From assembly GCF_963678635.1 (NCBI RefSeq), contig NC_087067.1, positions 6,672,647-6,736,646 on the forward strand: a DNA stretch of 64,000 bases. Direction: 5' to 3'. This DNA comes from Symsagittifera roscoffensis. Its lineage: Eukaryota > Xenacoelomorpha > Acoela > Convolutidae. This document shows positions 54,177 to 64,000 of the stretch, in pieces; the stretch's first letter is position 1, and every line of letters begins with the position of its first letter. Both the position numbers and the translations under genes were made by a program. The notes under the pieces were generated by a model. The model saw only the letters and a program-made list of their open reading frames with translations. It did not search any database and was not told the DNA's origin.

Positions 54177-54725
54177 GGGGGGGGGGGGGGGGGCGAGTTT
54201 ACAGTCCCCCGCCAGCGGGGGAGGCTACTCAACGAAAACTCGACCTCTTTACTCCCTCCCCTCCCCTCCCCTCACCAGCCGCGTCGGCTCTTTTTCCTTT
54301 TCCCCCCACCTCACATCAGCTTCAATATATTAGTGTAACAAGTGGTTTTACGAGGTTGAGTATGAAGACCAAATATGTTTGTCGTGGCCTTATTAGTCTG
54401 TATGTAAATTTTCATAACAATCGGACAATGTGGTCAACAAATTTTCATGTAAAAATTTGCAGGTGGGGTGAAAAGGAAAAAGAGCCGCCGCGTCAAGTAA
54501 ACTGGAGAGAGAAATGGGGTGGCTTTATACTGGGGAGGGGGGAACTGGGAGGTCAAAAGAGGGGGGGGACAGGGTAAACTGGTGAGGGGGGGTTTAGAAG
54601 AGGTGGCGGAGTTTACGTTGAAGTCCTCTTACTCGAATGAACTTGGGAGGGGGAGGGGGGAGGGGGGAGGTGGAAGTGGGCGAAGGGCGAATGGCGATAG
54701 GAAAAATAAACGGCGATGGTAGGTA
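54177..54725. repeat. G/C-rich inverted-repeat block
   Basis: It starts with a G14-type run. Arm CCGCGTCGGCTCTTTTTCCT then TTTCCCCCCACCT (54279-54315) pairs with arm AGGTGGGGTGAAAAGGAAAA then AGAGCCGCCGCG (54460-54493). Outside the arms are pyrimidine-rich (left) and purine-rich (right) tracts that also mirror each other. Frames here are low-complexity shadows. Probably a non-autonomous fold-back element. Confidence 0.6.
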
Positions 54726-55434
54726 AAAAACAATAAAAGTAAAGTGAAAAGTTAAAGTATAAGAAAAGTAAAAGTTAATGACGCGTAAAATGTTGCAAGT
54801 GCACTAAACAGGAAAGAAATAACATTTTTAAAATTTTTTTGAAGTTTTCATCGAAAACAATCATCGATTATGATGAAATATATTGATATAACAAATATTG
54901 GGACTCTAATCTGTTTCAATCGATTACAATTGCTTATAATTGAAATTTATTGAGACAGAAAATGCAAAAACCAAAATAATCAATTATAATCATGAAACTG
55001 CCGAGCGGGAAATTAAATTTGACAATAAAGATACAGGTATTTATTTTTTGCCATCAAATTGAAGTGAACAGCAAAAAAAAACGCAGAAGTCACATAGTTC
55101 CAGTTTTTTGCCGGCTTTCTCTGTACCAACAAGCCCAATTTGAACCTTTTAGGTTGGTTTTCTGCACAAAATGGATATCTATTACTATGCAAAAAACAAT
55201 CATTTCGGTTTAACTGTTTAGGAGGAGTCGAGCTGCAAAAGATTTCACGCACCGACGTTCATGTGAAGTTTATAGTATATACGTAGCTAGAATTGACGTA
55301 GCTAATTAAGCCAACTTACTTCAGAGTTAATGCTGATGATGTCATATTGACGTAAGCGCTTCAAATTTACCAAGGTACATTGATTGTTTTCCTTCCAGCT
55401 AGAATTGACTAACCCCATTGGAGTTCCATGAATA
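54726..55434. other. Non-coding stretch with TCGATTATAAT-type motifs
   Basis: Repeated (A/T)ATCGATTA(T/C)AAT motifs between 54855 and 54990 match those at 55.4-56.2 kb, suggesting relics of one element family. No gene seen. Confidence 0.4.
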
Positions 55435-55435
55435 A

Positions 55436-55622
55436 AAATCGGTTATAATTGAGTTTCCTTGTCAGTATCCACAAAAGTGAAAACAAATCGATTATAATCA
55501 ATTAGAAATGGATTATAATATTACTATTTTTCGAGGCAACAAAATCCTTTTTTCATCCATTAATTGTTTTTTTTTCACTATTGTGGACACGAACAATGAA
55601 ACTCAATTATAATCGATCTTTT
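55436..55622. mobile_element. Short inverted-repeat element
   Basis: The arm AATCGGTTATAATTGAGTTT and on to ATCCACAAAAGTGA (55438-55480) is the reverse complement, with few mismatches, of 55575-55618. About 95 bp lie between the arms, giving a MITE-like palindrome. Confidence 0.65.
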
Positions 55623-56337
55623 TCCACTTTACTTAGATGCAAATTTCAAAGCACAAAAAGTCTTTCTACGTTTTAAACTAAAGTTGGTTACGACGGTTAC
55701 TTGTTGTTCAATTTAGTTTTTTTCTACCTAACTTTGATATTTTTTTTTACTTTTTTATATTACTCAACATTACCCCCCTAGGTGGGGGAGTGGCTTTCAG
55801 TAGGGGGAGCGGAGCAAAGGGGCAAACGTTAGGGGGATTAAAGGGGAGCAAAGAGGCAAACGTTAGGGGGGAGCTTAACGGAATCTTTTTGAAATTTGAG
55901 TTTAGGTTTTAAAATGGACTAGGCCGTACAGTCGCTTTGCAAAGTTTCCGCATCACTCACTTGATAAAAGCTGAAATTCTTGCAAAATTTTGCACGACGC
56001 GCAAAACAAAAATAAAGAGGAAAAAATCTATTTTAATGTGATTTCCTACTTATTATAAAATCCATTTTAATGGATTCGAAATTAATTATAATGCATTTTG
56101 TTTTGGCGAGAAAAATGGATTTAAATCCATTTTTAGTCCAATTTTGTTGTCTGAACGTAACATGGGAATCGATTATATTTACAACATATTAGACCACAAA
56201 AATCCTTATAATCGATTTGTTTTCACTTTTCTTAAATGCGGGTATTATCCTTTGAGAAATAGAATTTAAAACTAAAAGTGGATCCAACGAACGGAGATCC
56301 CAGAAGCTTTAAGTTTCAACATGCAATTTGAAGCATC
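55623..56337. other. Non-coding stretch
   Basis: Contains a doubled GGGGAGCAAAGAGGCAAACG-like unit with GTTAGGGGG (55805-55875) and further AATCGATTATA motifs near 56170-56215. No gene seen. Confidence 0.45.
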
Positions 56338-56663
56338 CGATCAACCATACAATCTCCCCCCTCGGTGACCTAACGTAGAATGCCCTTCCCAAGCTTGTAA
56401 TATTTCTAAAAAAATAATTCTGTATAAAATATGCATTTCATACAAACGCGCAAATAAAATTAGTTTTTACCTTGGTTATGCGGGATTGCATTTACCCAAA
56501 AGTTAATAATTACACAAAATTAGTGTTTAATTTCCTATTTGTTTTGTAATATGGTTAGTTTTGAACAATTCTACGCTATACTCAAGTTAGCTTATAAAAA
56601 TTTTGTGTTTATTCCCCCCTAATTTGAATGGGGCGGGGGTGGGGGTAATTTTATGGTTGATCC
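56338..56663. mobile_element. hAT-like MITE (family G), second copy
   Basis: Termini CGATCAACCATACAATC and TTATGGTTGATCC. Flanking octamers are GAAGCATC on both sides (56330-56337 and 56664-56671). It shares TTCTGTATAAA.TATG.ATTTC and ACAAACGCGCA.ATAAAATT with the 53.5-kb copy in the same order. Confidence 0.85.
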
Positions 56664-57574
56664 GAAGCATCATGACAACGAGTATCAAAACTTTAAAGAT
56701 TTCCAGGAAACAACACACTGATCATATACTCATCACTTCTGTAGTTATTGACTGACAAAACCTAATTGTGAGATTAATTTGACCAAATACACCAGCTCAT
56801 TAATTTTTTTTTGCGCAGCGATGAAAGCGTTTTATACATGAAACGGCCCAAACTATTTTAATACTTAGCTAGAATCCATGCAACAGAACTTGAATGGCTA
56901 ATATTAGCCAATCAAATTCAAGTACCATGGTCAGAAGTTTCAAACCAGAAAAACTGAAAAATATTGACTATTAGTAATTAATACGGGTAAATTGATAAAA
57001 ACAAGTATAAGAATTGTCAATAATACCAAGAAAATGAATAAGTTTTTACTTGAATTGAACAATTTCATCAAATTTATTTCATAGATTTTTTAAAAATTTC
57101 GATTAAATTACTCAAATGATGGTCAAATGCTGGTAATATTGACTATTACTATATTTAATTTACCGAACAGCTTATAAAAGTTATTATTTTTCTATTTTCT
57201 ACTCTTGGACCCATTCTGTTCTTCACCTGATCATTCACCTTATCTGTTCTTTCTGATCATTCACCTTATTGACTGGCCACCGGAGAAAAGTTCTATTTTT
57301 GTGGTCATTTTGGCCAATGATTTTATCTGCTTTAAATTTTAAGCCGGACCATGTTGCTTGCATTTGATTGACTAATTAACCAATTAGAATGAACCACATT
57401 GACCTAAGATCAGGAAGTAGAAATACTTATTTTGGGCCGTTTAGTGCATGAGACCCGATGAAAATAGTAGGTCTAATAATAGATATAAGAAGTTCTAAGA
57501 AATGAACCATTAGCAGCTATTAAAAATCGAAGGTAGTGCCGAATATCAAGCCAGTTTGGTTAACATCATTATAA
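56664..57574. other. Non-coding stretch
   Basis: AT-rich, with scattered CCAATCA-type motifs (56918, 57378). A TGATCATTCACCTTAT duplication lies at 57228-57270. No gene seen. Confidence 0.4.
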
Positions 57575-57766
57575 GCAGAGTGCGGTCTGTGTTTAGACAT
57601 ATACTGTATGAACCAATCAGAATCGAGATAAGACATAAATAATCCAAATTAAATAATAATTATTTATTAATTTCTTCCTTGTTTCGATTCTGATTGGTTA
57701 AAACAGTATTTGTCTAAATACTGACGTGTCTGAATACGCGGTTGTCTAAATACTGCTACGTAACCG
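57575..57766. mobile_element. MITE with CCAATCAGAATCGA inverted arms
   Basis: TTTAGACATATACTGTATGA, then ACCAATCAGAATCGA (57591-57628), is mirrored by TCGATTCTGATTGGTTAAAA, then CAGTATTTGTCTAAA (57683-57720). Starts GCAGAGTGCGGTC, like the element at 58082. No exact target duplication fixed. Confidence 0.65.
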
Positions 57767-58081
57767 TTATAAACAATATCTACAAACAGCCATATCTTGA
57801 AGCCGAAAATACTTCAAATTAACTTAAATTGCATAAAACTTCGTAACAATTGCATATCGTGACAATCTGTAGTTATCTTGAGTGACAATTATAATTTTTT
57901 GCTTGTTGGAATGGTAATCTTACTATTGCTTTGTTGATCATTCGGCTTGTTGGCTTGTCACCGCAAACACAGACCAAAATAACATTACTTTTGACTAAAA
58001 CACGCTGTGACCTAATTTTTGGCTAGTTTGTTTATACTTCGGTTGATTTATTCAAAATCATGTAAAAATTGTTTTTTTTTC

Positions 58082-58234
58082 GGAGTGCGGTCGAAATATA
58101 GACAAGTCATGAAGTAGGCACGCCGTATTCCAATCAGAATCGAGATAAAAAAACCTACGAAGAATTTTCTTTTGTCAATTCTGATTGGCTTACGACAAGT
58201 TTATTCAATGACTTGTCTGCATTTTGCTTCGTAA
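58082..58234. mobile_element. MITE, second member of the CCAATCAGAATCGA family
   Basis: ATAGACAAGTCATGAAG...CCAATCAGAATCGA is mirrored by TCAATTCTGATTGGCTTACG, then ACAAGTT...AATGACTTGTC. It shares GAGTGCGGTC at the left and GCTTCGTAAC at the right with 57575-57766 (GCTACGTAAC there). Confidence 0.65.
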
Positions 58235-58304
58235 CAAATAAACAAAGTTACATTTCTCAAACTGAAGACACTTCAGCTTATTACCAGTTAGCTTGGTTCT
58301 ACAA

Positions 58305-58455
58305 AGTGGCAGGCTTAGCACAGTGGTTACTTCGTATATAGTCTAATGGTATGATTCAAACTTTGGGAGCTTGAAATGATGGTTCGATTCCATCTATACA
58401 ACTTCAAGCCACTAGCGCAATCCTGCGTTTTATAGAAGTGTAACCTTTTTTCTTT
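58305..58455 (+). repeat. tRNA-derived SINE-like unit
   Basis: A-box TAGCACAGTGG (58316-58326) and a perfect B-box GGTTCGATTCC (58381-58391) lie 65 bp apart, start to start. A T6-type run (58445-58450) could end RNA polymerase III transcription. The flanks do not close into an acceptor stem and the spacing has extra sequence, so it is not a functional tRNA gene. Only one copy is seen in the window. Confidence 0.55.
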
Positions 58456-59299
58456 AATTTAACTTCAAAAGAGGTGACATATATTTTTCCATTAGCATTC
58501 CAAAAAATGTGGGGCTATGATAAGACAGGACATCTCTGATGTCGCAAAAGTATACAATTCTGTCCTATTTTTTAAAACATTGAAAGATAAACGAAAATAG
58601 ATAATTGGATAGCTCTGATTCACGCGTACATCAGCAGCCGAATGTGAATTCTGCGAGTAGTCTTCCTAAATTTCTATGAGTTGTTTTTGGGAGTTGACTT
58701 TTGATAGGAGTTCTTTGAGTACTGTGTGAGGTAGTTTAGCAAAATTTTCTGGAATATATGCTTCCTGAATTCCCATTGACAGAAAAACCTACATGAAAAC
58801 GTCATCTTATTTGCTGCAAGTGCGTAATTGTTTAAAAAAAACAGTGTCATTATCTGATTTTTCATTGTATGATTTCAATCAAATCGGGTCTGAACCATGC
58901 GTTAACTTATCCGAGCTTCAAAGCAAGTGCCAGAACTTTTCTGCTTGGGCGAACTTTTTATAGTGATTTGCATTTGAATTTCTTCTGATTTCTACAAATG
59001 TGATTTTATTCCGACCAGAAGTTATTATCAAATGAATTCAAATGTTTGCGTTTTGAGATACATCTCAATATTGGCAAGCCTTTGAAGTGAATTTTTGCTT
59101 AGCAACTTTTTGTGTTTTTTCTACAGTCCAATATTGTCTTGTTAACTAACCATTTTTGGCAAAAATTTTTATATCAATCAAAGCTTTTGTTGTCATTACG
59201 AGGTCAAACTGTGCATTTTGTAAGTTGTCAGCGGATTCAGCAACAGGCTAGAATCAGATTTGATGATCATTTCTTGATCATTTCTTGATCAAATTAGTG
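58456..59299. other. Non-coding stretch
   Basis: AT-rich. The doubled TGATCATTTCT at 59262-59285 is the only local pattern. Confidence 0.4.
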
Positions 59300-59720
59300 C
59301 CGTTGTTCTGACTTTCGAAGAAAGTGACGAACTAGTTGTGCTTGGGTCGGTTTTTTTTCTCCAGATAAAATTCACTTTTAACTAGCAATTTTTAAATAAG
59401 ATTTTCTAAATCCAAGATTCAGTTTTGCCAACTAGGGACATTTATGCCGGGATATCTTTCGCGCTAAGAACCCGCAAGCGGAGAGTTTATCTCTCCTAGA
59501 AATCGCCCCAAATTGAATCAAAGTAGAGAATATTTAGTCTATTTATTGCTCTGCTCTTTACAAAGCGTAATAGGATGGTTTTCACTAAAACAACAATCTG
59601 AAATAAAAAACTAATATTTATTTTTAAAATTCTAATGTTTTTAAAGCGCACATTTTTGCATATACCTAAAAAGGCAATTGGAACAATTCGGGCTTCGCTT
59701 TGATAGAGTCAAACTGGTTT
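59300..59720 (+). repeat. F2 family copy, diverged
   Basis: GTTCTGACTTTCGAAGAAAG opens the hairpin end. Then come GTGCTTGGGTCGG, GGGATATCTTTCGCGC, AACCCGCAAGCGG, AAGGCAATTGGAACAATTCG and GGGCTTCGCTTTGATAGAG. Landmark order is the same as the 41.5-kb copy. Confidence 0.65.
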
Positions 59721-59825
59721 AGTTATGAGAATTATAACCGGACAACCTTAACAACTACCACTAGCTTAGCCATAGTGAGCAATCCATACACTAGAAAGCG
59801 TTCTGATCCTGTGTAGGCATCGCAT

Positions 59826-59895
59826 CGTTGTGAGGGAGTCTCTGAAAGGGAGCCCATCTCCTTCTACCCCACCCCTAAACCCAACCCTGGTAAAA
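59826..59895. repeat. F1 beta-end scrap
   Basis: GAGGGAGTCTCTGAAAGGGA followed by CCCCTAAACCCAACCCTGG resembles the F1 beta terminus at 21.36 kb. Confidence 0.35.
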
Positions 59896-61138
59896 ATACT
59901 ACGCAGAAAGCATTCTAGCTGCACGAACATTTCAACTCACATTTTTCTGGTAAAACAAACAGCAACATAGGTTTTTCGCCTATTTTTAGTAGAAAAAACG
60001 GCAAGCTTCTAATTCTAAAGGATATCTGTTATTCTATGTTTGCACATATTTTTGACACGATATTGTTAAACCCAAAACAACACATGATGGGTATGATACT
60101 AAATTCGGCCAATCTGGCGTATAAATATTTTTTTAAAAGTTTTTGGCTGACAAAAAAAAACAAAAGCTGAGCCCCCGAGCTGAAGTTGTTCCCTTTAGCC
60201 ATATTCGAACACCTAAAAGTCAGGCATTTTTGGATCTTCATCACATCTGTGGTATATCTATTTTTAGCATGGGCACAACTGCTACCTATCAGATCTGATA
60301 AGTCTGCTTGCGTGCAGTTTTCATCAGGTCTGATCGTACATGATCAGATCTTGTTGAAGAACGACTAGATCTGGTCACCGGATGAACACGTCTGATAGAC
60401 ATATGACCAGAACTTGAACATAGATGACTAGACCTGACTGACCGCCATCAAAACTGACTGAAACTTACTACGCTGATTTAAAAAAAAAATTAGATCGATC
60501 CTTTCGATGGGCGAGCAAAAAGTGTAGGCAAAACTGTATCCACTCAAACTACATTTTTCATCGAATTTCATCATATAAAAGGAAAAACGAGGTCTATAGA
60601 ATCACCTCAAAATTCAAATTGCTTTTTACATCGATCTTCACTGATGGTACACCTGCGGACTGCCCACTTTTAAGCAAAATTTTGAACCGTTTTTTCTTCC
60701 AAAATATCAGTTGTCCATGCTCAAAACAGCATTATAACAAAAGGAAATTCCAATTCCAAAGAAATGGATCTCTTGTCTCAACCGAGTTGCAAAATCTCTC
60801 CTAAAAAACAGGATTTAATAGGCCAAAAACGTCCAAGAAACAACGCGAATGTTCACGAAGTAGAAACAGAAGCAAAGGTGCACTTGGCAACCACCAGCAA
60901 TAATACAGCAAAAGAGTTGAGCAAAATAAAATCAGCTGAACAATTTAACTTAAAAGAGGAAGTGAAACGAGCTCCTTCAACTATTGGAATTTCTTTCTCT
61001 TTCATAAAAATGTAAAGAAATTGATGAAAACATAAAAAATTGATAACAAAGTACCTGAAAATAAAATTGAAACGGAGTTGATAACTTTCTGGTAAAAATC
61101 AGATTGTTTTCCAAAATGCAAGCCGATAGAAGTATATC
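59896..61138. other. Non-coding stretch upstream of the LINE
   Basis: Apart from the short repeat array at 60288-60470, frames at 60619-60804 and 60764-61015 are K/N/S-rich and could be the eroded 5' part of the LINE (ORF1 or endonuclease N-terminus). I see no motif that proves it. Confidence 0.35.
60288..60470. repeat. Degenerate CAGATCTGA-type short repeat array
   Basis: Repeated words ATCAGATCTGATAAG, ATCAGGTCTGATCG, ATGATCAGATCTTG, GACTAGATCTGGTC, ATGACCAGAACTTG and ATGACTAGACCTGACTG appear every 20-30 bp. It looks like a decayed minisatellite. Confidence 0.5.
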
Positions 61139-61687
61139 ATGGATAAACTCTTGATCCTGAAACCCTTGTTAACTTTGAATTTCGGCAAAAAGCTGACTTT
61201 AAACATTTGTTTACTGTACCGACAACCATCAATGATTTTCAGACAATTTTTATTGCAATTTGAAAAACTACTTTTGGATTTGAGTTCGAAAAACACTGAT
61301 CATTCAATGATTGTTGGTGAAATGAATATTGACACTTTATTTACCGCGTGTAATTGTCATAATATTGGTGAATATCAATTGCTACTGAGCTCGTTTGGTT
61401 ACTCAATATCAAACAATGAAGCAACAAGACAAACTCATGCAAGTTCTACTTGCATTGATCATTTCATTAGTAGGGTTCACCTGAATGTCACTACTCTGAA
61501 AACATCACTGAGCGATCATTATGCTTTAGTTGCACATAAAGCAACTTTTTTAGAAGACACCCAGTCAATGGATATTCGATGGCGAAATTTCAAATTTTTG
61601 CAAAAACAAGAAAATGTTTTGAAGTTTTTGTTTGTTTTGACCAAAAAAAATAAAAGAATTGCGGGGAAGATATTGATTACATGCTAA
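61139..61687 (+). pseudogene. LINE apurinic-type endonuclease, C-terminal half
   Basis: LTLNICLLYRQPSMIFRQFL matches the viYRpP...f...fe segment. MIVGEMNIDTLF stands where the family has GDFN-D. Then comes STCIDHFISRVHLN with the I-D-H signature. SLSDHYALVAH ends the domain with the catalytic S-D-H. The acidic residue of the GDFN box is Glu here. Confidence 0.85.
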
Positions 61688-62109
61688 ACAATTTGACAAA
61701 CATATGTTTGGAAGTATTTGATCGGTTCTCTCGCCTCCGAAAATTTTCAAAGCGTTATCGAAAAACATGGATAACCCCTGATATTACTAAAATGTGCAAA
61801 AAAAGAGACTCATTACATGCAAAAATGGTTAAAAAAATCCAACACAAAAAAAAATGTTGACAATTTTGGAAAATTTAGAAAAACGGTGAAACTGGCCATA
61901 AGACGTGCTCAACGAAAACATCGCGATAAAAAAAATGGAAAATTCGTCATCATCAAGACGAATGTTTCAAGTTTTTAACAACTTTTCTGGAAATAAAAAA
62001 GTAGCCCAATCTGAGGTTGAATTAAATACCCTGAATGATTTTTTGTGAGTATTGGAAAACATCTTAGCGAATCTATACCCTTAGCTGGATCTGCCAAAAG
62101 GCATTTGGA

Positions 62110-62940
62110 AAAAATCCTTCTAGTTTTGTAAACTTTAAAACTGATGGACACGAAATCAACAAAATCATCACTGCCCTAAAACCAAAAACTTCTTGTGGTC
62201 ATGATGGAGTATCAACAAAAATGGTTAAACAGTGTGCACCGGTCATCGCTATTTTCTTAGCGAAAGTTTTCAACAAATGTAATAATAGTGCTTATTTTCC
62301 CGACTCATGCAGAATTGCCAAAACTATTGCTTTTATCAAAGATGGAAGCAAACAAAATGCTAGCAACTATCGATCTATTAGCCTTTTGACGGTCTTCAGC
62401 AAAATCTTTGAGAAGTTACTACATAAAAGAATGTTGTCTTTTATCAAAAAACACAATACTATTATACCAGAGCAATTTGGTTTTCGTGAAAAACATTCTT
62501 GCATCCATGCAATTGCAAGGGTATCTGAATTTATGAGAACGACAAATGACCAGTATATGGGATTAGCAATTTTCATAGACTTGAAGAAGGCATTGGACAC
62601 AGTTGACCACTCTTTTGGAAAAATTAAATGCATACGGTTTTCGAGGCAAAATTATTGATCTCATTTCGAGTTATTTAACAAATAGACAGCAATACGTAGA
62701 AAATACGAAGGGTAGATCCTCTAAAAAACCAATAGAATGTGGGGTGCCCCAGGGATCTGTTTTTGGTCCATTGTTTTCTCACTATACATCAATGATATTA
62801 ACACAATCGTAACAAAGACTGAAATAAGCCTTTTTGCTGATAATACTGCCATTCTTGCATCTTTTCCAACGTCGAGAACATCCGATGATTTTAAGAATAA
62901 TTTAGGGAAAACAGATGAATGGTCCATTCGTTTATATTAG
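62110..62940 (+). pseudogene. LINE reverse transcriptase, frameshifted
   Basis: LKPKTSCGHDGVSTKMVKQC, NYRSISLLTVFSKIFEKLL and QFGFREKHSC are RT blocks 0-2. FIDLKKALDTVDH (catalytic Asp at 62578-62580) is box A. After a frameshift near 62610 come YLTNRQQYVENTKG and GVPQGSVFGPLF (from 62741). After another near 62770 come LYINDINTI and SLFADNTAI (FADN at 62833-62844), with Asn for the second catalytic Asp. Confidence 0.9.
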
Positions 62941-63717
62941 CTCTACAAAATATAAAATTTTACCTTATGATAAACCTTGTCTTGATACAAAATTTACACT
63001 GGGAGGTGAAAATGTTATTTTTTTAAAATGTTTCACAAATTTAGGTGTTCAAATTGACCATCAACTTAGATTTAACGAGCATGTTAATATTATCTGCAAA
63101 AAATTAGCAACATTTAATGGTATCATGTACAAACGCCGGTGTGTATTTTCAAAAAAAATGTAATTAAGGTTTTATTTAGCTTATGTGGTTCCAATAATAT
63201 CATATGGTCTTCTAATATATGGTAGTACTAGCAAAACAAATCTGCAAAAAGTCTTATTATTTCAGAAAAGGATACTGCAAACAATTTTCTTTAAGCAAAA
63301 ATTTGAACATATTACTTCGAAATTTAAAGAACTTGGTTTAGAAACAGTTTAAGAAATCGATTTAAATCAATTGTTCAAAGAGACAATTTTCCAATACCTG
63401 AAACATTCTCCAACTAAAAATTAAGAAATTTAGTTTTCGAAGAAGTACACGTTCTAACGGAATGATTCACTTTTACCGCTGCAAAACAAAAATGATTGAC
63501 AATTCTCTCTCTTATAAAATTGTGAAATGCTTCACTTTTTTGATGTCAATTCGGCTTCTTCTAGATAACATTGAAACTTACTCTGATGAAAAACTGTCAA
63601 ATTTTTAAAAATTTTCAAGGAAAACTACATTTTTGATAAAGTACAGCTTATCGACAATTTTTTCTAATTAGCTTGAACTAATATTTGTCGTTGCTTAATT
63701 GTAATAGTTATCCCTGG

Positions 63718-63759
63718 GGGTAGCTACTTGTTAGGCTGAACAGCCTGTTCTAGCTACCC
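63718..63759 (+). other. Compound stem-loop in the LINE 3' UTR
   Basis: Outer stem GGGTAGCTA/TAGCTACCC and inner stem AGGCTG/CAGCCT, with an AA loop and small internal bulges. Non-LTR elements often end in a structured 3' region that the reverse transcriptase recognises. That role is inferred here. Confidence 0.6.
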
Positions 63760-64000
63760 TGATGCAATGAATGATTTTGCAGATTGTACTTCCTTCACTG
63801 TATCGAACAAACGATACAAAATGCCAAAAAATGCCGCTTTTAAGCTGTGTTTTGAAACTCAAAATTGGATTTTTTAGATGCAATTACTTAATTGTTTGAA
63901 GTAAAATTACAAAACTGCTTTTAAAAAATTACAATATCCAGGGTACTATACGGAGCGTAATGCCCATGTAATGTTATAAAAGGAAAGAAATAAATACCTG

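Larger units (their letters stand above)
61139..64000 (+). mobile_element. Decayed Jockey/CR1-type LINE, + strand
   Basis: Order along +: AP-endonuclease C-terminal half, linker (WITPDI..MCKKRDSLHAKM near 61770), reverse transcriptase (62100-62940), and a C-terminal region. The C-terminal region includes SYGLLIYGSTSKTNLQKV, LLFQKRILQTIFF and NSLSYKIVKCF (63185-63530). A 3' UTR with a compound hairpin follows. The arrangement is that of Jockey-superfamily non-LTR elements. At least three frameshifts and several stops make it dead. The 5' end is missing or unrecognisable, and the 3' end may reach past the window. Confidence 0.85.

Noticed and set aside
54069-54722. Open frames across the G-rich block as a Gly-rich protein
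   Set aside because: They translate homopolymer and inverted-repeat DNA in both halves. No start context or splice support.

Overview
The window reads as a stretch of an AT-rich, repeat-laden animal nuclear genome. It holds one spliced host gene with conventional GT...AG introns, degenerate Ty3/gypsy and non-LTR retroelements, hAT-like miniature elements with 8-bp target duplications, and no bacterial operons or rRNA. The phylum cannot be fixed from sequence alone. An aquatic or marine invertebrate is a guess based on repeat style.

The only host gene I can support is a class A (rhodopsin-like) G-protein-coupled receptor on the + strand, in six coding exons from 23412 to 50020. They join into a 534-residue protein with no internal stop. 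Intron 2 is about 20 kb and is full of mobile elements. Its donor appears to be GA rather than GT. The receptor keeps the fold-defining residues of TM1 to TM5 and the TM3-ECL2 cysteines, but lacks the usual TM6 Trp and TM7 Tyr. Its third intracellular loop is about 160 residues.

Region by region. 1-8468: an old Ty3/gypsy element on the - strand with roughly 2.35-kb diverged LTRs around gag and integrase remnants. 8469-18000: relics of a hairpin-bearing repeat family (called F2 here), hAT-like MITEs (called F1 here), and a 1.17-kb tandem duplication. 18599-20500: a small + strand LTR element with a tRNA-Ser-like primer site. 23412-50020: the receptor gene. Intron 2 contains a 2.14-kb tandem duplication (25722-30039) and a decayed full-structure Ty3/gypsy element (29842-36773, - strand). 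It also holds a short minisatellite, F2 copies and a fold-back F1 composite. Intron 3 contains a tandem pair of F2 units and a LINE fragment with an 80-bp repeat.

Downstream, 51.1-58.5 kb holds hAT-like MITEs with target duplications, inverted-repeat elements and a tRNA-derived SINE-like unit. From about 61.1 kb to the window end lies a decayed Jockey/CR1-type LINE on the + strand (endonuclease and reverse transcriptase).

Every autonomous element seen is broken by stops and frameshifts and has lost catalytic or metal-binding residues. The transposable elements therefore look like a relic layer around one apparently intact receptor gene. I found no convincing new multi-gene system. The most distinctive items are the GA-AG intron, the F2 family, the long tRNA-Ser-complementary primer site, and a tandem duplication whose breakpoint lies inside an LTR.
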